In this document: piece after piece, positions 16,369-23,438 of the stretch
How positions within the stretch are numbered: position 1 is the first letter of the stretch
Layout of the letters: each line of letters starts with the position of its first letter
Assembly (NCBI RefSeq): GCF_030063335.1
Contig: NZ_JASISW010000033.1
Coordinates: 1 to 36,752, forward strand
Origin: Rhodococcus sp. G-MC3
GTDB taxonomy: Bacteria > Actinomycetota > Actinomycetes > Mycobacteriales > Mycobacteriaceae
Length of the DNA: 36,752 bases
Reading direction: 5' to 3'
Notes under the pieces: generated by a model
Databases searched by the model: none
What the model was told of the DNA's origin: nothing
Seen by the model: the letters and a program-made list of their open reading frames with translations, nothing else
Position numbers and translations under genes: made by a program

Positions 16369-16649
16369 GCATCGACGAGTACGAATGCGCCGTATATCCA
16401 CCCTCGGCGGAGTTCGCCGCGCAGGCGAACGCCACGGCTGACCTCTACGCCGAAGCCGAGAAGGATCCTCTGGCGTTCTGGGCCGAGCAAGCACGCCGCC
16501 TGCACTGGCACACCCCGTTCACCGAGGTGCTGGACTGGACCGACGCACCCGTCGCCAAGTAGTTCGCCGACGGAGAACTCAACGTCGCCTACAACTCTTG
16601 GCAGCGCGAGTTCGAGCAGTTGAACGACCGTGATCCCTTGGACGGTTGA
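16365..16649 (+). pseudogene. Acetyl-CoA synthetase 5' remnant
   Basis: From ATG 16365 the translation matches the N-terminus of acetyl-CoA synthetase: YPPSAEFAAQANATADLY, WAEQARRLHWHTPFTEVLDW, then after a stop FADGELNVAYN. The stop is TAG at 16560-16562, where the family has Trp (KWFADG), so one G-to-A change explains it. Homology ends at about 16595. The same frame then continues with unrelated residues (SWQREFEQLNDRD) to a TGA at 16649. About 550 further residues of the enzyme are missing. This is a truncated, non-functional fragment left by a deletion or rearrangement. It directly follows the MarR gene by an ATGA overlap, which may be chance. Confidence 0.8.
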
Positions 16650-16726
16650 TCCGGCCATTCGCTACGAAAAGTTTCTGAGTCATACATCGAATTAGTTGGG
16701 GTTGGGGCTACAAGGACTGAGCTTGC

Positions 16727-17713
16727 ATGGACAGATCATTTCCACACCGCCGGTTGGCGAGTTGGTACGAACCGGAGACCAACCTCAACCCTCGGACGTA
16801 TTCGGATGCACAGGCGATCAAGGCACTCGACCAAGTGCCTGCGGGCTTGATCATCCTCGACGGCCGCATGGTGGTGCAGTACTTGAACGTGCATTCCGAA
16901 AATTACTTAGGCGTTCGTCGGATCGAGCTCCTCGGTCGAAATATTCACGCGGTGGTTCCTCGAGTGGGTCTCTCATACATCGACGAACTACATTCGCACG
17001 TCCTGCAGAGTCGCGGTCGCGCCTCGCTGATGTGCCGGTCCTTGCGTCTGACGGGGAGGTTCATGCTGATCACAGCTTCCTTCACCGACGGGGACGTGGT
17101 CATCCTGTTACGCGACATTCCAGTGCAGGACAGTCGTTATCAGAGCCTTGTGCGTGCGTACGGAAACTTGCTGGCGAAATCACGACGAGACCATCTGACC
17201 GGGATCTTGAACCGTTCCGCACTGTACGACGAAATTTCGGTTCTCAGTCGCGACTCGGGTTCTCCGACCTCGTTGCTCTTCATCGATATCGATGACTTCA
17301 AAGCAATCAACGATAAGCACGGCCACGTCTGCGGTGATCTGGTTTTACGGACAATCGCTCGTCGTCTGGTCGACCAGTGCGATGACTCCGTGGTTGTCGG
17401 CAGAGTGGGCGGCGACGAGTTCGTCGCGGCCATCTTCCAAGGAAAACACCCGACGTCAGCTACACAGGTAGGCGTTCTTGTCGAACGCATGCGTTTGTCG
17501 GCACGTCGACCGATCCGATTCGGCGATACCCACGTCTCGGTCGACCTCAGTGTCGGTATCGCCTATAACGAGCATGACAATATCTGTCTGACCGATCTGC
17601 TGAGCGAGGCTGATCTTTCACTGTATCGAGACAAGGCAACTCGCGGCCGCGATGAAACGCGCTCACAGGTCCGGCCTACGCTGCCGAGTGAAGTTGTAAT
17701 CGTAACCGATTGA
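16727..17713 (+). CDS. PAS-GGDEF diguanylate cyclase
   Basis: A 328-residue protein predicted to make cyclic di-GMP from two GTP. A PAS-like sensor covers about 30-132 (LDQVPAGLIILDGR; ending DGDVVILLRDIP). The GGDEF domain covers about 150-310: RRDHLTGILNR (153-163), LLFIDIDDFKAIND (183-196) and an intact GGDEF at 228-232. The usual RxxD inhibitory site before GGDEF is absent (DDSV instead), so product inhibition is not expected. There are no membrane helices; it is cytosolic. It stands alone between two gene remnants (acs and a FAH fragment), with no EAL or PilZ partner in the window. ATG 16727 follows a weak GGACTGAG site. Confidence 0.88.
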   Translation: MDRSFPHRRLASWYEPETNLNPRTYSDAQAIKALDQVPAGLIILDGRMVVQYLNVHSENYLGVRRIELLGRNIHAVVPRVGLSYIDELHSHVLQSRGRASLMCRSLRLTGRFMLITASFTDGDVVILLRDIPVQDSRYQSLVRAYGNLLAKSRRDHLTGILNRSALYDEISVLSRDSGSPTSLLFIDIDDFKAINDKHGHVCGDLVLRTIARRLVDQCDDSVVVGRVGGDEFVAAIFQGKHPTSATQVGVLVERMRLSARRPIRFGDTHVSVDLSVGIAYNEHDNICLTDLLSEADLSLYRDKATRGRDETRSQVRPTLPSEVVIVTD

Positions 17714-17730
17714 TTCGGAGCCTCTTTGAG

Positions 17731-17919
17731 AAGGGCCGCACCAGCGGACTCATCTTCTCCATACCCGAACTCGTCGCCAGGATCTCCGCTATCTGTCCGC
17801 TCCTGTCCGGTGACATTGTCTTCACGGAAACCCCCGCCGGTGTCGGCACCGCACGCATCCGAAACGCTTCCTCCCTCGCGCGCCAGCATGTTGGCAATCC
17901 GCGTCCAGGACATCGGTGA
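17731..17919 (+). pseudogene. FAH-family hydrolase fragment
   Basis: The frame reads TSGLIFSIPELVARISAIC, then SGDIVFTETPAGVGTARIRN. This is the conserved block of fumarylacetoacetate-hydrolase-family enzymes normally written S-x-I-F-S-x-x-E-L...PGD-x-I-x-T-G-T-P-x-G-V-G. The Gly of TGTP is Glu here. The N-terminal two thirds, with the metal ligands, are absent: the frame upstream belongs to the diguanylate cyclase end. It is not a copy of the intact enzyme at 7588-8472, since the surrounding residues differ. Best read as the tail of a lost second enzyme of the pathway. Confidence 0.7.
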
Positions 17920-17975
17920 GGCCGCCCGGCACGGAATTGGAGCGGACTACCAGAAGTAGAGCGGGAGGTGAAACC

Positions 17976-18022
17976 GACCTTCGAAGGTCAACTGCTGACT
18001 CGCCATCCCGTTGCATGGCGAG
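17976..18022. terminator. Palindrome pair, possible terminator
   Basis: GACCTTCGAAGGTC (17976-17989) is a perfect 14-bp palindrome. Just after it CTCGCCAT (17999-18006) pairs with ATGGCGAG (18015-18022) around an 8-base loop. They lie some 60 bases beyond the stop of the minus-strand aldo/keto reductase. There is no T-run, so a termination role is only a suggestion. Confidence 0.4.
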
Positions 18023-18080
18023 GGATAGGGCGTGCTTCCCGAACTGATTCCGGCTATTCGGTGAGACTGCTCTACATGCG

Positions 18081-19004
18081 CTACGCCGGTTGATCTGTCG
18101 CATCGAGTGCCGCAAGCGCTTCGGCATCGAGGTGCACATCGGCGGCCCGCGTGTTTTCCGACAAGTGCTCGGCGCTGCTGGTCCCAGAGATGAGCATGGT
18201 GTTGCGCGAGTGCGCGAGTTGCCAAGCGAGACCGATTTGCGAAGGCGTAACTCCAAGTCGTCGAGCAACCTCGTGCACCGCATGTACGTCGACGACTCTC
18301 GGGAGAGTTCCGTACCCGCCCCCGAGCGGGAAGTACGGCACCCAGGCCACACCGTGTTCCTCGCACATGGTCAGCATCGCTTCGTCGGCGCGATAGACGA
18401 GGTTGTAAATGTTCTGCACACACGCGATCCCGACGGGCAATGCGGCGTTCAACTGTTCGGTGGTGATGTGACTGAGACCGATGGAGACGATCTTGCCCTC
18501 GTCGCGCAGCGCGGACAATTCCGCAAGCTGATCGTCGAATGGCACGATCTGGTCGCCGTCGGCGACAAGCCCAGGCGTGAAGTCCATGCGCCGCAAGTTC
18601 ACGACGTCGAGGCGATCGGTGCCCAGAGACCGAAGATTGTCTTCCACAGCAGCACGCAACTCGAAAGGCTTTTGCGCCGCTGTCAACGGAATCTGCGCTC
18701 CAGGAACAGGTTTCGTGCCTGCTTTGGTGGCGATGACGATTTCGTCGCGCCGCGAGCCCAGGCTCTCGCGCAGTAGCTCGTTGGCGCGTCCGTTGCCATA
18801 GAACTGCGCCGTGTCGAAGTGTGTGATTCCGAGATCGAACGCGAAGCGGAGCAGATCGACTGCGCGAGCTCGACCGTCCCGATCTTCGGCTTTACGGGTG
18901 ACCTGCCCCATGCCGTATCCGATGCGCGGCGTCGCTCGTCCCGCGAGAGGATAGGTGCCGCCCGGTGTGGGGCGGTCCGTGGCATCTTCGGTGCGGTCGT
19001 TCAT
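18081..19004 (-). CDS. Aldo/keto reductase
   Basis: A 307-residue (alpha/beta)8 NADPH-dependent aldo/keto reductase. Seen: the catalytic Asp and Tyr in HFDTAQFYGNG (about 58-68), the catalytic Lys in VIATKAG (about 90-96), and the C-terminal cofactor-binding region ISGTSSAEHLSEN. The His that most families carry after strand 4 is replaced (VVNLRRMD), as in a subset of bacterial members, so the reaction may differ. ATG 19004 overlaps the DUF2316 stop (19001) by 4 bases, so the two genes are translationally coupled. The divergent MarR gene probably regulates the pair. Substrate unknown; detoxification of a reactive carbonyl is a reasonable guess. Confidence 0.9.
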   Translation of the reverse strand: MNDRTEDATDRPTPGGTYPLAGRATPRIGYGMGQVTRKAEDRDGRARAVDLLRFAFDLGITHFDTAQFYGNGRANELLRESLGSRRDEIVIATKAGTKPVPGAQIPLTAAQKPFELRAAVEDNLRSLGTDRLDVVNLRRMDFTPGLVADGDQIVPFDDQLAELSALRDEGKIVSIGLSHITTEQLNAALPVGIACVQNIYNLVYRADEAMLTMCEEHGVAWVPYFPLGGGYGTLPRVVDVHAVHEVARRLGVTPSQIGLAWQLAHSRNTMLISGTSSAEHLSENTRAADVHLDAEALAALDATDQPA

Positions 19005-19315
19005 ATCGACCTTTCGTCGATGATGGTCTGGACGTCGACAAGGGGGAACCAGGTTTGCGCGGCCGCCCTCATGTCCTCGCTCAGTGACGAATATGGATGT
19101 GGAGTCGCGCCGCCTGCTCGAATTGAGTAGTCGAGGTAGTCGCGTACGAGCCAGATATCCTCTGGGCGTGAGCCTGCCACAGCGAGCGCTGCGACAACCC
19201 GCTGTTCGCTAATGCCGAGTTCGGCTGCGATGGTGGCAGGCGAGAGCAGCGTCAGTGCCAGGTTGGCGTGCAGCTCGTCGCGGGTCGCGGCGCGTTCACG
19301 CGTGTTCAGCGACAT
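19001..19315 (-). CDS. DUF2316-family protein
   Basis: A 104-residue protein with the layout of the DUF2316 family: SLNTRERAATRDELHANLAL at the start, a helix-turn-helix-like centre (SPATIAAELGISEQRVVAAL), then DIWLVRDYLDYSIRAGG and a C-terminal region ending DVQTIIDERSI. The function of the family is not known to me; the central segment could bind DNA. It is first in a two-gene unit with the aldo/keto reductase and diverges from a MarR gene over a palindromic site. ATG 19315 has only a weak ribosome site. Confidence 0.82.
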   Translation of the reverse strand: MSLNTRERAATRDELHANLALTLLSPATIAAELGISEQRVVAALAVAGSRPEDIWLVRDYLDYSIRAGGATPHPYSSLSEDMRAAAQTWFPLVDVQTIIDERSI

Positions 19316-19343
19316 GACTGCATTCCGTTCGGGAATTGTTTGA

Positions 19344-19359
19344 TGTTGTCATATCAACA
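19344..19359. promoter_or_regulatory. Palindromic MarR operator candidate
   Basis: TGTTG (19344-19348), TCATAT, CAACA (19355-19359): a perfect 5-6-5 inverted repeat in the 65-bp gap between the divergent DUF2316 and MarR starts. Its size and place are typical of a MarR operator that would control both directions. A further ATGTCAACA begins at the MarR start codon. Confidence 0.6.
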
Positions 19360-19380
19360 GACTGCGCCTAAACTGTCGAG

Positions 19381-19887
19381 ATGTCAACAGCCGATCGTGT
19401 TGCGCGCCCCTCTTCCGATTCAGAACTCGATGGCGCCGAGCGCAGTCTGTGGTTCGCCTGGAAACGCGCCCACGAAGTGATACGAGCACGTGTATCGGCG
19501 GAGGTGCACACCGCTACCGGTCTCTCCGATCCCGACGTCGCAATACTGATTCACGTCGCTGATGCTGGCCCTGTGCGGCAGAGTCATCTCGCGAAGCGCT
19601 TGGGCTGGGATCGAACCCGACTGTCTCACCACGTCTCTCGCATGGAAACCCGAGGCTTGGTGACGCGAGAGAAGGTCGGCGGGGCCGTCGAAGTGTCCCT
19701 CACCGATGCTGGCTCGGACGTCGTACGCATCGCCAAACCCATCCACGCGGCAGCCGTGAGGGAGCACCTGATCACCCCGTTCACACCGCATCAAATCGAT
19801 AATCTCCGGCAGGCACTCGAGCGAATCTCGAGACCGGAGGCTTCGCCGACCGACACGACAACGGAACAGGAAGTGATCGAGCGATAG
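19381..19887 (+). CDS. MarR-family regulator
   Basis: A 168-residue MarR protein: dimer helices at both ends, winged helix about 55-125 (QSHLAKRLGWDRTRLSHHVS, then the wing TREKVGGAVEVSLTDAG). It diverges from DUF2316-aldo/keto reductase and probably represses that pair and itself at the palindrome 19344-19359. The ATG follows a short leader with little ribosome-site signal; transcription may begin close to it. It is not close to the MarR at 15892, judging by the residues of the recognition helix. Confidence 0.87.
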   Translation: MSTADRVARPSSDSELDGAERSLWFAWKRAHEVIRARVSAEVHTATGLSDPDVAILIHVADAGPVRQSHLAKRLGWDRTRLSHHVSRMETRGLVTREKVGGAVEVSLTDAGSDVVRIAKPIHAAAVREHLITPFTPHQIDNLRQALERISRPEASPTDTTTEQEVIER

Positions 19888-20158
19888 TCCTGCGACCTCG
19901 CTGTCAACGACCTCCTCCGAGCGATGGGGGCCACTGCGACGAGCAACACCAATCTCGACCGCGTGGACGTCGGCGCACCGCTCTCGGTGGTCGGCAAGAC
20001 CGGCGCACCGGAGGCGGAGTACTCGAGGGTCGGAATCGGCGCGGGTGATAAGAATTCGTCGACCACTTTGCACCTACTGACCGGTATTCCTGAGCACATA
20101 CAGTTTTCCCATGAAGCAGGCGGCCACGCCGGACGCCCGATCCGAAAGGGAGGACTCG
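19888..20158. other. Intergenic, no gene seen
   Basis: 270 bp between the MarR stop and the TrkA-type gene. Open frames here lack ribosome sites and resemble no family. No hairpin, palindrome or shared operator was found. Confidence 0.5.
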
Positions 20159-21526
20159 ATGGAGTCACGTTCTGAGCGCTTTTTGGTCATCGGTGCGTCC
20201 AATGTCGCCCGGCACGTCCGAGAGTCATTGCAGTCCTGCGGATATGAAGTAGTGCGGCTGACCGCGCCGAGCGACGGCGATCTACGCGAAGCGCTGGCCA
20301 GTAGCTACCAGGCTATCGCGGTTGTGACCCACGATGATGTTCTGGCGCTTCGATACGCCTTGACCACAGCACGTGTTCAGTCGACCACGCCCATCATCGT
20401 GACGATGTTCGACCACACCATTGCGGCGAGATTGAGAGCGGTGCTCCCCCAGAGCTTCGTGACCTCGCCCGCCGACCTCGCTGCGCCAGTCCTCGCGGGA
20501 TCATGCATTTCCGAGAAGCTACTCGCCGTTCGACACACACATGGTCGCCAGGCGGAAGCGGTGGCTGTATCCGACCGAGGACCCGAAGAGGTTCCCTTCC
20601 AACCGATCCGACGCCCGCTGTGGCGCTCTCTCGCCGTCAGATCCAGCGGGCTGTTGCGTACGCCCGACACCGGCACCAGAATGCTGGTCTTCGGGCTGGC
20701 CGGCCTTCTGGCCGTAATTGCGGCCGACTTTGCCTGGCTGCTTTTCGGCGGGCACCACTCGGCGCAGTCTGCGCTGCTGGACGCGGTACGAGTGGTGACG
20801 ACTGTAGGCCCGGCACCGGAGGCGCATGGGGTCTACGCAGTGATGTCGGCGCTCGCAATGTTGGTGACCGTTCTTCTGACCGCCATGTTCACGGCGGGGC
20901 TCATCGACCGAATACTCGGCCCCCGCCTGGTCGGACTGGTCGGCGCCCGTGTCCTACCTCACTCGGGCCATGTAATAGTCGTCGGATTGGGCCAGGTCGG
21001 CTTGAGGCTGTGCCGCGAGTTGACGGCGCTCGGGGTGGACGTAGTCGGCGTCGAACGTAACACTCAGGCTCCAGGATTGAGACTCGTCCGCGCCCTTCGA
21101 ATCCCGGCAGTCGTGCTCGGACACGGCGACGATCGGCGACTGCTCGAACGACTCGGCGCTCGGCGCGCCCTCGCCGTTGCCGTGGTCGGTTCCGACGACC
21201 TCGACAACATCGCCACGGCGATCGTCGCCCAGACAGTGGCACCTGCCGTCAGGGTGGTGCTGAGGGCCGGCGAACACGGGACCCTGTCCGACACGGGAAC
21301 TTTGCTACCGCTGGGTGTCGTCAGGGACGTTTCTGCACTCGCAGCCTCATACGTGGTTTGTTGGATGGAAGGAGGTCGACCAAGATCAGTTGTCTCGGAT
21401 GGCAATTCGATCTGGGTTCAAACCGACTGCGGTACTTTTCTACGCAGACCCGTATCGAAGTCGGTAGAAACTCCTGACAACCGATCACTTCGTGTGGGCA
21501 TCGGAATCGGCACCGTCGACCAGTAG
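20159..21526 (+). CDS. TrkA/RCK-type protein with degenerate channel pore
   Basis: A 455-residue membrane protein built as N-terminal nucleotide-binding fold (FLVIGASNVARHV, 8-20), then helix 1 (about 175-197), a pore-like loop (205-221), helix 2 (about 225-249), and a second TrkA-N/RCK fold (HVIVVGLGQVGLRLCREL, 271-288). The order recalls two-helix potassium channels with RCK domains. The selectivity filter that would read TVGYGD is VGPAPE here (TTVGPAPE), so potassium selectivity is doubtful. It could be a degraded channel, a channel for something else, or a sensor. ATG 20159 has GGAGG 7 bases upstream and is preferred to 20111. The last 42 bases overlap the convergent GntR gene. Confidence 0.75.
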   Translation: MESRSERFLVIGASNVARHVRESLQSCGYEVVRLTAPSDGDLREALASSYQAIAVVTHDDVLALRYALTTARVQSTTPIIVTMFDHTIAARLRAVLPQSFVTSPADLAAPVLAGSCISEKLLAVRHTHGRQAEAVAVSDRGPEEVPFQPIRRPLWRSLAVRSSGLLRTPDTGTRMLVFGLAGLLAVIAADFAWLLFGGHHSAQSALLDAVRVVTTVGPAPEAHGVYAVMSALAMLVTVLLTAMFTAGLIDRILGPRLVGLVGARVLPHSGHVIVVGLGQVGLRLCRELTALGVDVVGVERNTQAPGLRLVRALRIPAVVLGHGDDRRLLERLGARRALAVAVVGSDDLDNIATAIVAQTVAPAVRVVLRAGEHGTLSDTGTLLPLGVVRDVSALAASYVVCWMEGGRPRSVVSDGNSIWVQTDCGTFLRRPVSKSVETPDNRSLRVGIGIGTVDQ

Positions 21527-22174
21527 AAGCCGAACGCGCTCTCTGGCCGCGCTGACCGACGTCGCCGTGATCTCGAGGGCCTCGGCATGGTCTCTTCGGG
21601 CCACCGCATCCACCAGCCTCGGCTGAAAGTCCCACAGCGAGTGGTCGCCGGTCTCGATCGCACGCTTTGCACCGATCACTTTGTACGCGCGGCATTTACG
21701 CCACAGAGTGCGGATCATATCGGTCAGCACCGGGTTGCAGGAAGCGTCGTACAGGACAGACAAGAGATCTTCGTCGAGGTCGAGCGCTCCCGTGACGTCG
21801 CCCGAAGCAACGGCCGCATCCATCCGCTTCAAGAGTGATGCCATCGTCTTGCGCGACTCGGTTGTCATCCCGGGTGCGCCGAGGCGCGTCGCCTCGCACT
21901 CCAGCACCAGGCGCACGTCGTAGACATGCACCAGGTCTGCATACGTCAGTCCTTTTACGACTGCGCCCTTGTGCGGTTCCCGTTCAGCGAAGCCAGCCTC
22001 TTCCAACCGAGCTATCGCCTGCTGGACGGGTATGACGCTGGTCCCAACCTCGGCAGCGATGTCGCGCACCCGCAGTCGCGCGCCTGCAACTAGATCGCCG
22101 CTCACGATTGCAGCCATGAGGGCGTCGTACACACGGTCCGTCAGCAGAGCCGACTGCACACTCGGCAGGGTCAT
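21485..22174 (-). CDS. GntR-family regulator of proline genes
   Basis: A 229-residue FadR-subfamily GntR protein: winged helix about 10-72 (DIAAEVGTSVIPVQQAIARL; wing EREPHKGAVVKG), then an FCD domain. It belongs to a different branch from the two paralogues at 6.3 and 9.7 kb. It diverges from the proline dehydrogenase-P5C dehydrogenase-MFS operon across a region with two inverted repeats, so it most likely regulates proline use; that is inference from position. ATG 22174 has a poor ribosome site; ATG 22186 just upstream is an equal alternative. The 3' end overlaps the TrkA-type gene by 42 bases. Confidence 0.82.
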   Translation of the reverse strand: MTLPSVQSALLTDRVYDALMAAIVSGDLVAGARLRVRDIAAEVGTSVIPVQQAIARLEEAGFAEREPHKGAVVKGLTYADLVHVYDVRLVLECEATRLGAPGMTTESRKTMASLLKRMDAAVASGDVTGALDLDEDLLSVLYDASCNPVLTDMIRTLWRKCRAYKVIGAKRAIETGDHSLWDFQPRLVDAVARRDHAEALEITATSVSAARERVRLLLVDGADSDAHTK

Positions 22175-22289
22175 GTCCGCAACCATAGTTGGCTCTGCCG
22201 GTCTGAACGCCGATCCAGCCTGTTCAACACGACCTCGGGTCAATGTGGGCGACCATGGCCGAACAGCCGATTCACTCGATATCCAGGAC

Positions 22290-22349
22290 GTTACATGCAT
22301 GTCAGTCATGTAAAAGATCCACCACCCCATTGTGTAATTTGTAATTACA
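22290..22349. promoter_or_regulatory. Two inverted repeats before proline genes
   Basis: TTACATG (22290-22296) and CATGTAA (22306-22312) form a perfect 7-9-7 inverted repeat. TGTAATT (22333-22339) and AATTACA (22343-22349) form a perfect 7-3-7 one. Both sit in the gap between the divergent GntR and proline dehydrogenase genes. They are good candidate operators for the GntR protein; the AT-rich second site may also overlap the promoter. Confidence 0.6.
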
Positions 22350-22483
22350 TCTTAGAGTCACTGGAGATGCAGATCACATCGCGTCTGCCGACCAAGACCA
22401 AGACCAACGCGGAGTCGCGGCCCCTCGACCCGCCCCACTCGATGCGCACGTTCCCGTTCGCACCCCTGGATGTGAGGTTCCAC

Positions 22484-23395
22484 ATGATCAGTCGAATGCT
22501 GCTCAAAGCGGCGGACAACAAGAAGCTAGAACAAGCAGTGACGACCAACAAGCTCAGCAGCGCCTTGGTGCACCGGTACGTCGGCGGCACCACGCTGGAG
22601 CAAGCTTTGGATGCCGCCAAGCGCTTGCAATCGGAGGGTATCGACGTAAGCCTCGACCTTCTGGGTGAGCAGGTGGACAACCTCGAGGACGCGTCCGTTG
22701 CAACCAAGGAGTACGTCGAGGTCCTGCACGCCATTGCCGAACACGTGCCCGGTGCGACCGTCTCGGTCAAGTTGTCGCAGTTGGGTATCGGCGTGTCCAC
22801 CGATGCGGCCACCGAAAACCTTGCCACACTGCTGAACGCGGGTAAGGAAACGAACAGCCTCGTCGAGGTCGACATGGAACACAGTTCCGTCGGCCGGGAC
22901 ACCTTGCAAGCCTTTCGCGAAAAGCTGCCGGAGTTCCCCAATACTCGGGTGGCAATCCAGGCAGCGATGCGCAGCACTTCTCTGGACCTGAAGTCGTTCT
23001 CCGACGTCAAACCCCGTATCCGCCTCGTCAAAGGCGCCTACGCCGAGGCGATCGACACATGCGTCTGCGACAAGGACGAAGTCACAGCACAGTATTGCCA
23101 TCTCACCGAATGGGCTTTACAGAACCTCCCCGATCCCGCCTTCGGAACACACGACGACGCCTGTATCGAGCACGTCAAGACCGCGGCCGCCCGTCTCGGA
23201 GTGTCGAAGCGAAACTTCGAATTTCAGATGTTGTACGGAGTCCGCCGCGATCTTCAGAAGTCGCTCGTCGCCGAGGGCTACCGAGTTCGCGTCTATCTGC
23301 CGTACGGCACGCAGTGGTACCCGTACTTGATGCGGCGTATGGCCGAACGCCCTGCCAACCTGCTCCTTTTTTTGCGCTCGCTCATCTCGGGCTGA
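22484..23395 (+). CDS. putB: Proline dehydrogenase
   Basis: A 303-residue monofunctional FAD-dependent proline dehydrogenase, oxidising proline to pyrroline-5-carboxylate with electrons passed to quinone. The TIM-barrel motifs are present: SVKLSQLG (94-101), VEVDMEHS (127-134), RLVKGAY (180-186), and the C-terminal VYLPYGTQWYPYLMRRMAERPAN, whose paired arginines bind the substrate carboxylate. The frame is open from 22295, with ATGs at 22367 and 22442, but ATG 22484 follows GTGAGG and matches the usual protein start (ISRMLLKAADNKKLEQ). Followed after 43 bp by P5C dehydrogenase, as in other actinobacteria that keep the two enzymes separate. Confidence 0.93.
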   Translation: MISRMLLKAADNKKLEQAVTTNKLSSALVHRYVGGTTLEQALDAAKRLQSEGIDVSLDLLGEQVDNLEDASVATKEYVEVLHAIAEHVPGATVSVKLSQLGIGVSTDAATENLATLLNAGKETNSLVEVDMEHSSVGRDTLQAFREKLPEFPNTRVAIQAAMRSTSLDLKSFSDVKPRIRLVKGAYAEAIDTCVCDKDEVTAQYCHLTEWALQNLPDPAFGTHDDACIEHVKTAAARLGVSKRNFEFQMLYGVRRDLQKSLVAEGYRVRVYLPYGTQWYPYLMRRMAERPANLLLFLRSLISG

Positions 23396-23438
23396 CCAGG
23401 ACCAAAACGTACATCTCTCAACAGAAAGGCAGATCACC

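Noticed and set aside
17443..17454. AAAACACCCGAC resembling the shared operator core
   Set aside because: It lies inside the diguanylate cyclase coding sequence, lacks the left half and has no promoter or gene start nearby.
22295..22483. Longer N-terminus for proline dehydrogenase
   Set aside because: The extra 63 residues are unlike the family and cover the palindromes of the control region; ATG 22484 has its own ribosome site.
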